A DNA stretch of 64,000 nt from Ectocarpus siliculosus (taxonomy: Eukaryota; Sar; Phaeophyceae; Ectocarpales; Ectocarpaceae): the NCBI GenBank assembly GCA_000310025.1, contig FN648404.1, positions 175,574-239,573 on the forward strand, in the 5' to 3' direction. A program made the position numbers and the translations under genes. Shown here piece by piece: positions 35,450 through 48,276 of this stretch (its first letter is position 1; every line of letters starts with the position of its first letter). Below the pieces are notes generated by a model. That model ran no database searches, was not told the origin of the DNA, and was given only the letters and a program-made list of their open reading frames with translations.

Positions 35450-36580
35450 TGTCGCTTTTGCACATTGTTGTCCCTGTGGTTCATGCAGACTTGTTTGAAC
35501 GGTCTGTGCTTGTTTGCCTTTGTTTCCTCGACCTACCCACGGACGTGCTAGGAGTGGGTACTAGTTTCAACGCGCACGTCCGACAGAATAATGAAGGACT
35601 TGGACTGCCCACGGGTTCATCGTGATGCAGGCTACGAATATGTTAAACTACACTTAGGGAATGGCCGACCGCCCCCATACGAGACGGATGGCGGTGAGGT
35701 TTGGGGAGGAAATACAGTATAGGAAGAAGAAGAGAGACGACCCTTCTACATATTTTTCCATACTGTGGTGTCAACCAAAGAAGAGCCGAATTACATTTAA
35801 TTCCGCGTACGAAGACTGGACTGCCTCTCTCCGGCCTTTTTTTGGACTCTCTTCACAAGTAATACAGTGTGATATGACGCGCGTGCCCGTTTGCCCTTTT
35901 TTGTTTGCTCACGCAACGAACGTTCGTTGAGACGTGGACCCACTCACCACGTGTCGCCCACCGTGCAGTTCCACCAAACTAACAAAGTGCGCTGCCAACC
36001 AACCTCTTTCTAATATCATCGTGAGCCATCGACGTTGACTGGACCTACCTCTGTTGCAACCTTGCCACTAGAGTTGGCTCGTTCGTCTGTGGCGTCCAAA
36101 TAATCGAAAGAGCTGCACCACATCACCCTAAGTCAGATACTCCAAGGATTCATTCCGTCGCACTTCTTGAAAGTACAGTAGGTGGAGATTATGTTTTCTA
36201 TCATGTCAGACTAATTATTTACTCGCAGAACGTCGTGGACCGTCGGCCGTCATTTTCCTTGACAATAGAATACTGTACGTAAAATACAAAAAATAATCAC
36301 TTTCATTTTGCAGTTGTTGTGTGAATGGGTGGAGTCTTGGCGGATATGAGCTTGTTGTTGTGTAACTGGGTGAATCTTTGGCGGATATATGAGTACCGTG
36401 CCCACCATCAACAGACGCCATGCCATGATTCCCGGAGCGCCCTCAGTGCATAACGCCTCGGAGAGAACGGCAGTCCAGGAGATATACACTGGAGGAGGTC
36501 TGTCAGAAGTAGTTGCGGTCAGGACACATACAAATGACAAGGAATTGTCAACTAACCCATCAATCCATGCTATACATATA
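35450..36580. other. No recognisable gene
   Basis: Downstream of the sulfotransferase-like gene. Only short unsupported frames. A local repeat of GGGTG.A.TC.TGGCGGATAT occurs twice near 36325-36385. Confidence 0.45.
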
Positions 36581-36585
36581 CCCAC

Positions 36586-37445
36586 AGGATGGTCGTCGTG
36601 ACGTGATACATTTCTTGATATTAGTACGGAAAAAAATAAAAGATGGCTCGATTTTTGTATTTCTACAGCAGTAGTGAACAGACGCCGACTGTACATAGAA
36701 GTTGCAGAGTGTCGACTTAGTTGTGCTGTCACAGCATCTTCCACGCACTTCTGCCAGTGCTGGTTTGTTGATTGGAGTCTTGTAGGTCGAGATACAGCAG
36801 TGGGAGTCTCGGGTTGTGGAGGCAAAAGTGAACCTGCAAAAAATTGCATGCATAGCTCGATTGCTCTGCTGTCTTTTTGCAACAGCAGTATGGACTAGAC
36901 GCCGAACGACGTCCGCGTACTACGGCAACGACCTAACTGGATGGGATACTTCCTGCCACGGCGAACCATAGTACAATGCGATGCAAACATCCGTTGGTGT
37001 GTCGCGCGGCTGCCACATGTGTCGACGACAAGTACACGTAGAGCTCTCGCCATGTTGTCGTTACCGCGCAGGAGGACCCCTCGGAGATCTTCCACATGGT
37101 GCTACAACGACAGCAGTACCACTGTACATAGATATCGTAGGAGAGTGGAGTTGTGCTGTCACGGCATCTCCCACGCACTCTCCTACCGGTGCTTGTGTCG
37201 ATTGGAGTCTTGCAGGCCGAAATGCAAGAAGAGTGGGTTGGGCTCCCGGGTTGTGGAAGCAAACATGCCTGCAACAACAGCGAAGGCGGTGTTCTATTTA
37301 CTCAGTATCCCGCTCAACTTTTTTTTTCTTTTGCGGCATGTGGTTGCATATTTCTTTGCCACTGCCGAAAAAGACCGCTGGATCTTTACGCAGTCCATCT
37401 TTTCGCATTTATCATTTTACACCGAACGACACAGGACGGGTCAGT
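36586..37445 (+). mobile_element. Family R element, copy 1
   Basis: It starts CACAGGATGGTCGTCGTGACG, the shared terminus, and extends about 860 bp to GAACGACACAGGACGGG. Two related halves are visible: each has GATTGGAGTCTTG.AGG, CGGGTTGTGGA.GCAAA and a GACAGCATC/GACGGCATC block. Copies 2 (44260-45059) and 3 (48735-49172) lie on the opposite strand. Open frames cross it in all copies but differ by frameshifts and stops, so I do not call a protein. Confidence 0.65.
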
Positions 37446-37469
37446 CATCTACATTATAGTATTTTTTAG

Positions 37470-37965
37470 TGAAATATTTCATGGAAGTCCATGGACGTCC
37501 ATGGACTTCCATTCCATGAAACCAGTCCATTGACTTCCATGGACTTCCATGAAACATTTCATGGAAGTCCATGGAAAAAATGAAAAGTTTCATGGAAGTC
37601 CATGGAAGTCCATGACACCATGTCCATGGAAGTCCATGGAAGTCCATGAAATATTTCATCATGGAAGTCTATGAAACATTTCATGGACGTTCAAGAAATA
37701 TTCCAGTGACGCCAACTTGGTTGATAAATGCCGACAATGAGCCTTGGCTGTGTTCGACATTGGTTTCCATGAGATGCGTGCATGGGCTTCATTGGACTTC
37801 CATGAAATATTTCATGGAACTCCTTTCACTTCCATGAAAAGTTTCATGGAAGTCCATTCATGGACGTCCATGGAGCTCCATGGAACTTTTCATGGACGTC
37901 CATGGACGTCCATGAAAAGTCCATGAAAATTTTCATCGAATTCCATGAAAAATATTAAAAAAAAA
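37470..37965. repeat. Palindromic-word array, CCATGG type
   Basis: Words such as GGAAGTCCATGG, TTTCATGGAAGTCCATGG, GGACGTCCATGGA and CCATGAAA fill two blocks (37470-37690 and 37790-37960), with about 95 bp of other sequence between them. Many words are self-complementary around CCATGG or GGACGTCC. Local spacing is often 10-12 bp. The array ends in an A-rich tail (37945-37976). Confidence 0.75.
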
Positions 37966-38000
37966 TAAAAAAAAACTACCATAATACTAACTGAGATGAA

Positions 38001-38252
38001 TCACACGACGGGCTCAAGGTGCATCTGCTCCAAGCCGAAAGAAAAGTGAGTGCACCATCCTCCGCCCATCAGCAGAGCCGCGGGAGAAGCCAGAAGGTCG
38101 GGCACAACAACCTCGCCGACGGCCTCCACCGCCAGCTTGTCGCGTTCAGCAATGAATGGGTGTCCCATCACAGCCAGACCCGATCTGGCGAACCGTCGGA
38201 TAATGGAGGGGCGGAGGAAGGCGAAAGGGAAAAACACTTCCAACCGGTACCT
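38001..38252 (-). CDS. Possible 3' terminal exon, unknown product
   Basis: After a possible acceptor (GGCTAG at about 38253) the minus strand reads YRLEVFFPFAFLRPSIIRRF... to a stop at 38001. The composition looks protein-like (SGLAVMGHPFIAERDKLAVEAVGEVVVPDLL), with alternating hydrophobic and charged residues. No upstream exon or family was recognised, so it may be chance. Confidence 0.25.
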   Translation of the reverse strand, partial: RYRLEVFFPFAFLRPSIIRRFARSGLAVMGHPFIAERDKLAVEAVGEVVVPDLLASPAALLMGGGWCTHFSFGLEQMHLEPVV

Positions 38253-38309
38253 AGCCAATGCCGAGTGAGGTAGGTGAGGTGCGTTTCGAAGCCGTAGTGT
38301 CGTGAACAC

Positions 38310-40150
38310 AAATTAAAGACACTCAGTTAGTTAGGTAGGTCTACATAATAATCGAAAATCGGGGTAATTTTGTTCAATTTTTTGTGGGGCGGGGACATGT
38401 CCCCATGTATCCTCGGGTTTTCTGCCGACGAGCCGACGCTTCGGCGTCCCGCCCTCGCATGGTTTGCATTATCGCTGGCGCTGAGTAGCTGTGGAGATCG
38501 CAGAGAGATGGCAGACACGCCGTACAATACAGGGTCGTCTTCGCAATGTTCTCATGCATACCCCCACGAGAATCGAGGTGCAGCCGCTAGCCCGCCAGTC
38601 GACCGTGTGGCCTATTGGTCAAGTCAAACGTAAGAAGACGAACGCTACGAGTAGATTTGCGAGACTGTGTTCCCTGTCGTGCAGTGCTAGAAGCAGCAAG
38701 GGCCAGATTGCAACGCAGGTTGTTCCAAGTGAAACGTGGTCAATGACCTGCTCCAAAAGAGTTGGATTGATTTCCAGCTTTGATCGATACTAACTGCTGT
38801 ATGGTTTCTTTCGTAGATATTGGGCGCTACGCGAACTACTGCAGGCTGCTTGGTTCCGTGTGTTCCCGTCGTAGCACGGCTGGGTCAGTGCGTGCCGGCG
38901 TCGACGACGACGAGATCGGTGCAGAACGGGTAGCGAGAGTCAAACATGTTTGGGTGCCATCCATCTACACTGTAACCGTACGATATGTTTTCGACGATTA
39001 ATGGTAATTTCCGATTCCCCCCCCCTTCCGGGGGGCTAGACTATGTGTCCGAATACTTCCCGTGCCCTTGTCTTGTTTCATACACATGTCTCCAAAAGTT
39101 GCAAGCACATGCGGGGCAGTACTAATGTAGTTTTCTGGTCGTTGCGTACCAGGTCGTCAGTGCTAGGGAAATGGTCCTGATACTGATGGTGTTGTTCATA
39201 CTTATGATACGAGGTACCATTTGTTTTGCCCGAGTTGTGTGCAGCGTTTCCTCTCCGTTTGGTGTTAGCCTTCGAGCTTCGCCTGTGCGGTGATGTCTCC
39301 TTCGATGTGGACGCCGGTGTTGTGTGCCCACGGACCCCTTATTTCGCGGTAGGCCAGAGTTCTACAGTGAGTGATACAGATGATAGTGAAAATGCTAGGG
39401 GAGTTCCTTTAGGGCTACAGCGACCTGTCGCGTAAGAAGGCTCCCTGTAAATTATCATTGGGAAGGACAAGCCACACATCCAGGCCTTGGAGAAGGTGGT
39501 TGAACAGGTAAGACGTACAACACGTGCACATTAAGAATGACGCGTCTCTATCGGATTGTCTGTATATATATATGGGGGCCATGCCCGTAGTCTTGTTTCG
39601 TCTCCACCAGCATGGAGACATAACGACGCTCGCTGGGTGTCTACCCAGCCTCGCCACCCAGGCCCTCTAAAACATCACCCACTGCGCCTACTGACGGGAA
39701 TGCCGGTCGGAAATTTGAACAAAGCATCGGCAGGGTACAGGGTGGCTGCGCGCCCCCCTAATATATACTAGGCCTTTTGGCAAAACGTGAAGGGAGCAGG
39801 CGTGACCGTCGGAAGCAAAGCAAACCGATAGACACTATCGTACTTTTGGACCCTCGGGAAGATAAGGATCCATGTCACAAACCACACAGACAGGCAGTAA
39901 GCATGCGACGCAGAAATGGGAAAATAGTACGACACAAACCCATTATAATCCCGTAGTCCATTTTCGCACACTACTGACAGGCCGTGCCGTACGTTGTCTA
40001 CGCGCACCGACCGTTGAATCCAACTACACGTTAATGAACATAAAATCAAAACCGTCACCCTGGAGCATTTTAGGGGTTTGCAACGAACGGTGGTTTCGTA
40101 CACATCAGGAGTAAGAGCGTTGGTACGGTTCGTGTTTTCAACGTAACGTG
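38310..40150. other. No recognisable gene
   Basis: Nothing with support on either strand. This flanks the 3' side of the KDZ transposase gene and may include its untranslated and terminal sequence, but no inverted ends were found. Confidence 0.45.
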
Positions 40151-40153
40151 TTT

Positions 40154-43100
40154 TCAACGGAACAGTGGGTGCTTCCCCTGAAGCTTCTCGGTCAACAGCA
40201 ATTCGTTGTGCACGACCATGTTCGTGAACAAGCAGAATGCACCGAGCACGCGGGGCATTCTCTTCACGACAGGCCCCAGTCCGGAAAGAAAGCTGTTGTT
40301 ACTTTCCGCAATAGCGGAGTTCCACATGAACCGTTCTTGTCCAGCGTCGTCGACTTCCAACAGAAGGGGATTGTCTCGTCTCTCTGGATTACAGAACTCC
40401 CAGCAGTGTCCCTCGGTGTGTGTAGTGAAATGGAACCTGACGTGGGTGGCCGATGTCAGAGTGGCAACCACAGGCATTGCTAGCGTTTCTTGCTTCGGTT
40501 GAACATTATAATAGCGAACGAACCAACTGAGTCTGCAGAGGAACACATCGGAGTCACCGGACGCTACCGGGGCATCTAACGTTCTAGGAATCGCCAGCGA
40601 CGGTCAACCCTAGACATCCACGATAAAGGGCATTGGCAACAACGCCCAAACCCCGCTTAGACGTGCAAGGTCTAGACTATGTTGATGAACAGGAGAGCCG
40701 GTCTAGGACGACGAAAGCTGCAGTACATGGAATTCCTCACCGCGGGACACGCAGCCAGGGAAATTACCTTATGCATGTACCCCCACCACTCCGTGTCCTA
40801 CGGCTGGGTGCGCAATCGGAAACCATGTCATAGGCCGATGTGTATGTATGCAGTGGTACCCCACACGTTCGTACGCGAGAGGCGATATGAAAAACGATAC
40901 GTAGGCGACGCAACACACCTACCTGTCTACCACGAGCTGCGTCCCTGCCCACGCCCCTGCATCGGGATGGTTCTCGAGGAACGTACGGCGCCTGCACGCC
41001 AAGTCGTAGATGAGTAGCTGGGGTCGAAGCGCTGGATCCGGGAATATCTCTGTCAGAGCACGGTGTACTTCCTCCATGCCCTCCGACTCCCACAGGGGCG
41101 CAGCCCCGAGAATACAGCCACACGACGCCGAGCAAACTAGGTGTCCCCAGATGTAGTTCTTGTCAAACATGCTTCTCAGTGTTCTCATCTCGGCCGTCTG
41201 CACGTTGGGAATACGGATCGATTTTGTCTAGGGTTGGACAAGTACGTCACATTCCAAGAGTACTTGAAATTCCGCACTGGGTATAAACTTTAGCAATCCA
41301 AGCGTCGTTTTCACTCTGGGGGGCACATACCATTATTCTTCGTTGCTGTGGCGTTCCACCTGCTACACAAAATAGAGCATGTATTCCGGTTTCAGCATCT
41401 GGCGGCGTGGGCATTCACATCTTTCGTAATATGAAGGATTGGACAAACCTACTCTCACACAGAATGGTGCAAAACAAGCGAAACGCCAGCCGTTATTGTT
41501 GCGCCCCTTGCTGTTGTTGTTGGCTCCCCTATACAAGCGAGCTGAACATGACGACGCCTGGTGCCCAAAGAAGAAGAGCCTTGAAACAGTCCCCTAAAGA
41601 ATGCGTCACCTCCATGATCAACGCCCCTTTACAGGCTAACAAGCAACCAGGTGGGTCTGTTTGAATGTGAATCGATTGCTCGAGGCTGAGATAACGTGGA
41701 TAAAATGATTGACATTAAGTTGAATGTGGTGGAGAAGACGTGGTTCTACGACACAGGGCCGCAAGCACCGGTCAGTTTGCTTTCACACTCACCTCGCACT
41801 ACTCCCAACCCCGATTTATCCCAACCGCGATAACATACCTCATACTGCTCTCCTGCGGCGCGCGCGCGTTGCGCAGCGTGGTATCCCCCAAGCGAGTTGT
41901 AGTGTCGCCAGGAAGCTTCCAACGGGGAGTGATCCTCGCATGTTGGCGTTCCCTCTTCGTGTTGCTGCTGGCACTGTTGCGGTACAGTGACATGGCACAG
42001 ATGGCCGTGGGTTCCCTCGTGAACGTCGCACCACCTGCACGATCAAAAACGTAAGGCAACAGCGTACGATATGACGATTGTTGTCATCGGATAGTCATAC
42101 CTCCACGGTTGTACAGGAGTTCAGGAGGTATTATCGGGCATGCGCAATATAGAAACAAAACGATATGTCGACATCCGGTTGCGCCTGCCCCCGCGGTCGC
42201 TTGGTACACGAACACAAGTGACACGTACAATTGAAGTTCCTCTTGGTGGAAAACTATTTTACCCTGCCGGCGATGGACGGGATCCTCTTGATGAAAAAAA
42301 AATTGTACCCGGCCGGTGATGGACGAGGATCGTTAGTCAGGTAGGCCCACGCACCACTTAAAATGTTAGGCGAAGGGTGGCAGCGCCGAATATCGCGATG
42401 ACAGGGATGTTTTTCAGTCTCTTCGTCAGTCCGCACATGCAGATAGACACTCTGTAGTACACCACAATGTAGGCACCTACAGTATATTCCTCCGAACCAG
42501 CAGTATTTCGTAGAGGGAACCCTCTCGTCGACGCGGATCTGAACCCAGGTGAGGTCGCCGTTCACCCCGTAGTTAGCCTTAGGCAACGCCATGGATGCTC
42601 TTATCTGCGGTTTGTTGGGGTTTTCTGTTGGTGGGATGCCCATTGTCACCCCACCAAGCCGGGTTGTTGTTCTTCTACCACGTCGGAACTCAACTCAGCA
42701 TGTGTTTTCGTGCCAATTTCGTAGATTTCGGTACTTCGAGGCCGCACTTCTTCACTGCGGGCGGTACTGAAGTACTGTGGATACCATACAACGGGACGGA
42801 GGACCTTCTTGTCGTGGCTGTACAATACAGTACATAGCCTCGTAAAAAACTGAAATGTTTGACGCCATTATTGTATGCCTACATACCTGGACTCGCCCAT
42901 CCCCGGTAGGTCGAGCTGGCATCCGAACATAGCACACTTCCTCATTCTCGTGCCTGTTATGCCATCGACCACCACGCACTGTATCATGTGCGCTTCGTCG
43001 TCGACCTCTACTTCTTTCCAGCAGTCATCACACAAATGTCCACTCCACGGGCGGTCTTGCCAAAACGTAGACACGAGCTCGTCCATCTCCAGGCGGGGCC

Positions 43101-43211
43101 CCGGCCAATGGTTCAATCCACTGAGGTTTCCTGTCATGTCCAATACCCCGACCTCGCCAGGAGAGTTCGCGACTTTGGGGTAGTTCTTCGGCGAAAACCA
43201 GAGGAAGGGGC
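40154..43211 (-). CDS. KDZ (Kyakuja-Dileera-Zisupton) transposase with CxC cysteine cluster, 5' end not found
   Basis: Exons: 42887-43211, 41839-42034, 40923-41197, 40154-40436. Every junction is GT/AG and in phase, with no frameshift or stop, giving about 360 residues. Exon 1 has CDDCW and IQCVVVDGITG...CAMFGCQLDLP. Exon 2 has WCDVHEGTHGHLC...EGTPTCEDHSPLE. Together these are the cysteine/histidine cluster associated with KDZ transposases. Exon 3 has LLIYDLACRRR and VVDR; exon 4 begins FHFTTHTEGHCWEFCNP and has AIAESNNSFLSGL, the usual order of core acidic residues in this superfamily. It ends ...KHPLFR at 40154. The first exon found starts mid-codon, so at least one upstream exon is missing; 43330-43430 (PRVLKIALRQAF...) is a weak candidate. 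KDZ proteins are usually longer. It lacks breaks, so it may be recently active. Confidence 0.8.
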
Positions 43212-43214
43212 CTT

Positions 43215-44255
43215 AACGGAGGGTATCAGACAAAGGGACGGAGCGAAACGTCAGCTGCCAAAGGTAGGAGCATTGGAGAGAGAGAGTGAGACGGCATTAA
43301 TGACACTCCTGTGAGTTTTAGCTTCAGAAATATTTTGATGCTCCGGCCGTTCTCAACCACGATGACGGGCGCCTGCTTACTAAAAGCTTGCCGTAAAGCA
43401 ATTTTCAACACGCGAGGAAGTTGAGGGTAACACAGCGTGTTGCGGATAGCTATGCTGTGTTTTGTGCGGCAGAGCGAACTACTACTTGGCCGTGTGGGGG
43501 GCAGTGCGTAGCGAGGTGATAGATAGTAGGGGTGGTATTTGCGCTCTGAATGCGGCGCAACATATTTACATATTTCGTGCGTGCATCGAGAAATGTCAAA
43601 ACAACTCCGTATCAGAATGATCAAACCACGATGATTGGTCATTTCCAATCAATTAGTATAACTGATGTCGAATGACGCCTCTACGACGGCCTTGTGTTGT
43701 ATTCGGGCATCGACGCGTATTGGAATGAAAAACGAGTTACCACAGAATTCGGGTTAGGCGCGTGAAAGCGCGTGAGTGACCAAAATGTATGTCATAAAGT
43801 CCGCTGACGTGAGTTGGAGCCGCAGGAGGACAACAGGACGATGTGGTGAGCACACGAGTTGAAGACCGTGAAGAATGTTCATGCTGCTGCATACGTAGGT
43901 CGTTCATGTGAGTGTTGGATAATATTCCATTCCACAAACCATGGCACGAAGGGCTGTTGGGGTTTCCACAAATAAATGTATGCGTTTTATGTGGGCTAGG
44001 TGCGTTGTCCTCTGAGGACGATTTCCTTCTAAAGGCCCACCGTGCGAGGTATGTCCGATACTAGGTTCGGAACGTTTGCCGGTGGTACGTGGAGGTCTTG
44101 TTCGATGAATTTAGGACGAGAGTTGTACACATCTCCGACAAAGGTGTTTGTACAGTATGTCGAAAAAAAGTTGGTCACAAAACAGAAAAAGGTGGGTGCA
44201 TGAATACATTAGTAGATGCCGGTGTGTACACCCACCGGAAAATTTCGGGCAGCCT
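43215..44255. other. Upstream flank of the KDZ gene
   Basis: Apart from the candidate exon near 43330-43430 on the minus strand, I see nothing definite. The promoter and N-terminal exons of the KDZ gene should lie here if the element is complete. Confidence 0.4.
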
Positions 44256-44259
44256 GTTG

Positions 44260-45059
44260 AGAAATACATGCGAAAGATGGACTGCGTAAAGATCCAGCTG
44301 TCTTTTTCGGCAGTGGCAAAGAAATATGCAACTACAAGTTGAGCGGGATACTATAAGTATATAGAACACCGCCTTCTCTGTTGTTGCAGGCAGGTGTGCT
44401 TCCACTACCAGGGAACCCAACCCACTCTTGTCTTTCGGCCTACAAGACTCCAATCGACGCAAGCACCTGTAGGAGAGTGCGTGACAGATGCCGTGACAGC
44501 ACAACTCCACTCTCCTACGACATGTATGTACAGTAGTACTGCTGTCGTTGTAGCACCATGTGGAAGATCTCCGAGGGGTCCTCCTGCGCGGTAACGAAAA
44601 CATGGCGAGAGCTTTACGTGTACCTGTCGTCGACACATGTGGCAGCCGCACGACACACGAACCGATGTTTGCATCGCAGTGTAGTATGGATCGCCGTGAC
44701 CGGAAGTATCCCATCCAGTTAGGTCGTTGCCGTAGTACGCGGACTCATTCGGCGTCTAGTTGCAAAAACACAGCAGTAATCTACATAGCTATGCATGGAA
44801 TTGTTTGCTCTGTTTCACGTTTGCCTCCACAACCCGAGTATCTCACGGCTGTATCTCGACCTACAAGACTCCAGTCAATAAACCAGCACTGGCAGAAGTG
44901 CGTGGAAGATAGCGTGACAGCACAACTAAGTCGACGCTCGTACGACTTCTATGTACAGTCGGCGTCTGTTCCCTACCGCTGTAGAAATACAAAAAAATCC
45001 AGTCATCATTTTTTTTTCTCATTCTATCGTATCACGTCACGACGACCATCCTGTGAGTA
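44260..45059 (-). mobile_element. Family R element, copy 2
   Basis: Reverse-strand copy of 36586-37445. The shared terminus ACGTCACGACGACCATCC lies at 45037-45059, followed by GTGAGTATATAG. The distal end breaks off at about 44265, within the CAGTCCATCTTTCGCAT block. The two-halves structure is kept. Confidence 0.65.
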
Positions 45060-45077
45060 TATAGATAACTAGGATTA

Positions 45078-45130
45078 AGGATTAGCCCCCTGCCCCCCAA
45101 TGGGGCTGGGGGCCAACATCCAGGACGAAT
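45078..45130 (+). mobile_element. Short foldback-family terminus
   Basis: ATTAGCCCCCTGCCCC..CAATGGGGCTGGGGGCCAACATCC resembles the GC-rich end at 52310 and 15865. It begins within 20 bp of the family R end, so elements are stacked here. The rest of the arm is not recognisable. Confidence 0.5.
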
Positions 45131-45584
45131 GGTGGTGAGTGTCCGGGAGGAAGGAAAGAAGAAGAAGAAGGGGAGAAGATTTGTTGGGGCGGGAAGAAGG
45201 GACGGTGTTGAGAGAGGCAAGGAAGTGGTGAAGAATTTCGGCACTCGACTCAGAGCGCGCGGTCCCATCGGGGGTGAAAGGGAAATGTCAGTCCGTAGTC
45301 TTGTCTCTATCGGAATCGAAAAGCCGAAAAATCGAGGTATACATTATGTAAATAACGATGGAGAAGGCCGACGAGGAAGGTACGAAGAGAGGAAATTGCA
45401 CCCCACGTTCGAAGTCGGTGTGAAAACCGCCGCAAGGAAGGAGTGCGGAGGGAACAACAAAAAAACGGAGACGTCGACGTTTGCGTCGTGGAACGATCCT
45501 TCCGTATAACGCAGGTACTCACCAATGCAAGACAAAGAGGTAAAATACCCATCGTGAAAGTCAAATCGCAGGTCATGACTGCAT

Positions 45585-45893
45585 ATTGTTGGGTAAACCG
45601 GGTAGGCCGAAGCTTGTAGGTTTGTGGGGAAAGGCAGCTCGGCCAGTGAGGGCCGAGATGGGAAAGTTTTGTATTAGAGGGAAGAGGGAACAGCAGAGAA
45701 CACTAGTGTCCGAGGAACCGAGGAGAAGAGTCACACACCTATCCGTCACGCAATTCAGGTCACTCATCGAATCTCCGACGAAACCAAGTAAAAACTCCCT
45801 GTTTCTCCGCAATCTACCAACTGTAATCTCCGTAGATCCATGTCCCATATTCACCCATCTTTACTATGCTACGAGTATGTCTAACAGCCCCCC
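45585..45893 (-). mobile_element. Copia-type LTR, minus strand
   Basis: On the minus strand it starts TGTTAGACATACTCGTAGC at 45893 and probably ends ...TTTACCCAACA at 45585 (TG...CA). Just upstream on that strand is the polypurine tract CATACGAGCAGGGGGG, as at 58434-58449. It is therefore the 3' LTR of an element whose body would lie at higher coordinates. The first 150 bases match the LTR at 58949. Confidence 0.65.
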
Positions 45894-46800
45894 TGCTCGT
45901 ATGCATCGTAATCATATGGCAAGTCAAGATAGTTCCAATTACGACCCAAAGCGTAGATCCTTCTCCTCCATGACGAACGAATAACCAAGAACCCGATTAT
46001 GCAGATGTTCCTGAATCCACAACGTCTTGTCTCATCGCCTTCATTCCTTCTCTGCAAAACGCTCTTCGTCTGGTCCATCCTTCCTCAGCACTTCGCCGCA
46101 ACGACACCCGCAAAGTGCTCATGTCCCCCGCACAACTGAAAGCATTAAACAATCCATTGAACCAAACCTATCTGTTAGACTCCTCCTTGTTCACGTTCCA
46201 AAACACGGATTAATTCGTAGAAATTCGCCTTCGTTGTGCTTCGATTACATCCATCCATCCGTCTTACAAGTCCTACCAAGACAACACAAATTTCGTAAAA
46301 AGAATATGTTTCATGTTTCGCGGATGACCACTTCGCAGGTAAAACGCACCTGGGCATGGTGCGAATCCTCTACTTTCATATTTCCGATCAAACAACATCC
46401 ATCCGTCTCCAAACATTCGTTCAGCGTGAATATCATTTGCGCAGAAAATACGCGAGTATTCCTATTGATTCTCTCTAGAAACTGTATCTAGCTACAACAG
46501 GTGAATTCAGAGGAACAACGTGCCCCCCTGCTCTTGGAGATCCGCCCCCCTAGTTTAGAAGGGGTTGGAGACAGAACCACATACCAAAGGAACAATCTTC
46601 AATATTCATCCAGTCGAGACCCAAGAAAAACAATCCTCCTGCAAATAAATCCCGACGAAATACCAAAACCAAATCAAATCCAATGCCAAAATGACGTTCG
46701 GAAATCCCAATGCTAGAAGCCAATCCAATACCAAGGCCAACATCCAATTCAACCCATAACCAATCCAATACTAAAACAATAACATTCGAAACCCCTACAT
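45894..46800 (-). mobile_element. Decayed 3' internal region of the minus-strand copia element
   Basis: Next to the polypurine tract the minus strand is low-complexity, rich in GGATTGGTTTTGG-like words (46560-46790), as in the 3' untranslated part of the copia element at 58150-58450. No reverse transcriptase or RNase H motif is readable. Confidence 0.35.
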
Positions 46801-47530
46801 TTGCCGGCGCATCAAGCTCCAGCGCTTAACCCATTGCCCAAGCCATTGTTTCTCCCCCCCCCAACGGATATTTCGCACACCTTCGCCGCGGTCGCCCTCC
46901 GTCTTTCCTCTTTTCCAGCTGGCCGCGACACGAGCTTGGATGTTTGCGTCCGCCTGAAGTGGGGGAAGAACAATTGTCGCTCCCGGAGGATTGACTCGGC
47001 GTTGGTGCAGGGCAGGCCGCGCGTTTGGAGGGGAAGATGGCGGCAGATTAGTTCCGAACAAACCGGCATTACTGATGAGAATCACATACTACCAACATTC
47101 CCCCCGGTTCTGCACAGAAGTGACTGCTGCAGAAAAGACAACAAACGAGGCACACTTTCAAGTCGTCGGACCCTACTTGTGGAATGGTTTGTCTGAAAGT
47201 ACCGATCACTGCGACATTGCCACTCAATAAAATAGCTCAATATCATCCTGAAACGGAGATTGATTAGTCCTCTGTTACAAAATATTATTACAGCCGCTGC
47301 TCCTGTTCAAACAATAGGGTAATCAATCCTAAGTCAAAACCTTAACAACTTGGAACCGCAATCTCACAACAAACAGCAATCTCAAGACAACCTATCACAA
47401 TATTCGGAAATCAATATTTGTTTCGTCAATATTGTGGATGTTTGATCTGCAACACGGTTGGGGTACCAATCAATGTTGCACGTCGCTGAGACTTCACACG
47501 TCTCTGGTACTCGCTGACACAACCAAGACA
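46801..47530. other. No recognisable gene
   Basis: Overlapping frames at 46800-47230 on both strands have no motif. The rest is AT-richer and unremarkable. Confidence 0.45.
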
Positions 47531-47537
47531 CAAAAAG

Positions 47538-47669
47538 TTTTTGATCAGGTTAAACCTGCTACCCAAAGAGAGTCCAGATAAAACGTTGATCACGCATTTT
47601 TGATCAGGCTAGACCTGCTGCTCAAAGAGGAGCTACCAAAAAGAGCCCAGATAAAACGTTGATTACGCT
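47538..47669 (+). repeat. Two-copy repeat of about 60-72 bp
   Basis: TTTTTGATCAGG.T..ACCTGCT, CAAAGAG and CCAGATAAAACGTTGAT appear twice, at 47538-47597 and 47598-47669; the second copy has a short insertion. Immediately downstream, TTTGACGGCAGTACC units also recur (47897 and 47953). Confidence 0.7.
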
Positions 47670-48276
47670 GTTGCCGGGGAGAGAAAGTTGGTCTCAGCAC
47701 GGCTGTCAGGAAGACAAAGCACAAAACCTCGCCAACCACTGCATTACATTACGCATAATACTATTTCTAATACCATGCTACACGCACACATCGTATCATC
47801 AGTTTCGAAACTGGCATCAGTTTTTGAGGATTACTGGTAGCCTAGGTTGGGTCTGCCCATTTGCTACAGGTAGTCGGTCCTTGACCGAGCGGTGGAGTTT
47901 GACGGCAGTACCACACGACGTATTGTCGCGTTTTGATTGAGTAAGCGTTGGCGTTTGACGGCAGTACCGCACGGCATAATGCCGCGTTTTAGGATCTGAC
48001 GGCACTATGTAGGCGTACCGCATCACCGCATGGGTGTACACATAACGACAGCAGTCCAAAACTGACAAGTCATCACGTGCCTGTTCATGTCTACGACCCC
48101 AGTAGACGGCGGGGCGCAGCTGACGATGGCGCCGCTGTAGGTCTTGGGGGTGCTGCTGCTGTGCAAGCCCTCGCCGTTGGTGGCTTCTTCGTCTGGTTGG
48201 GTGTCGTCGGCCGCGCATACGGCTGCCCATCGGTGCTACCCAATCACCCTCGACAAAGTCGTTAACGCCAGCTTTT

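Noticed and set aside
36250-36882. 210-codon minus-strand frame
   Set aside because: It overlaps family R; the corresponding frames in the other copies are broken at different places, so it is unlikely to be protein-coding.
42254-42649. Minus-strand frame with several Cys (CRCLHCGVL) between KDZ exons 1 and 2
   Set aside because: Exons at 42887 and 42034 join in phase without it and its edges lack convincing splice sites, so I treat it as intron sequence, perhaps part of another relic.
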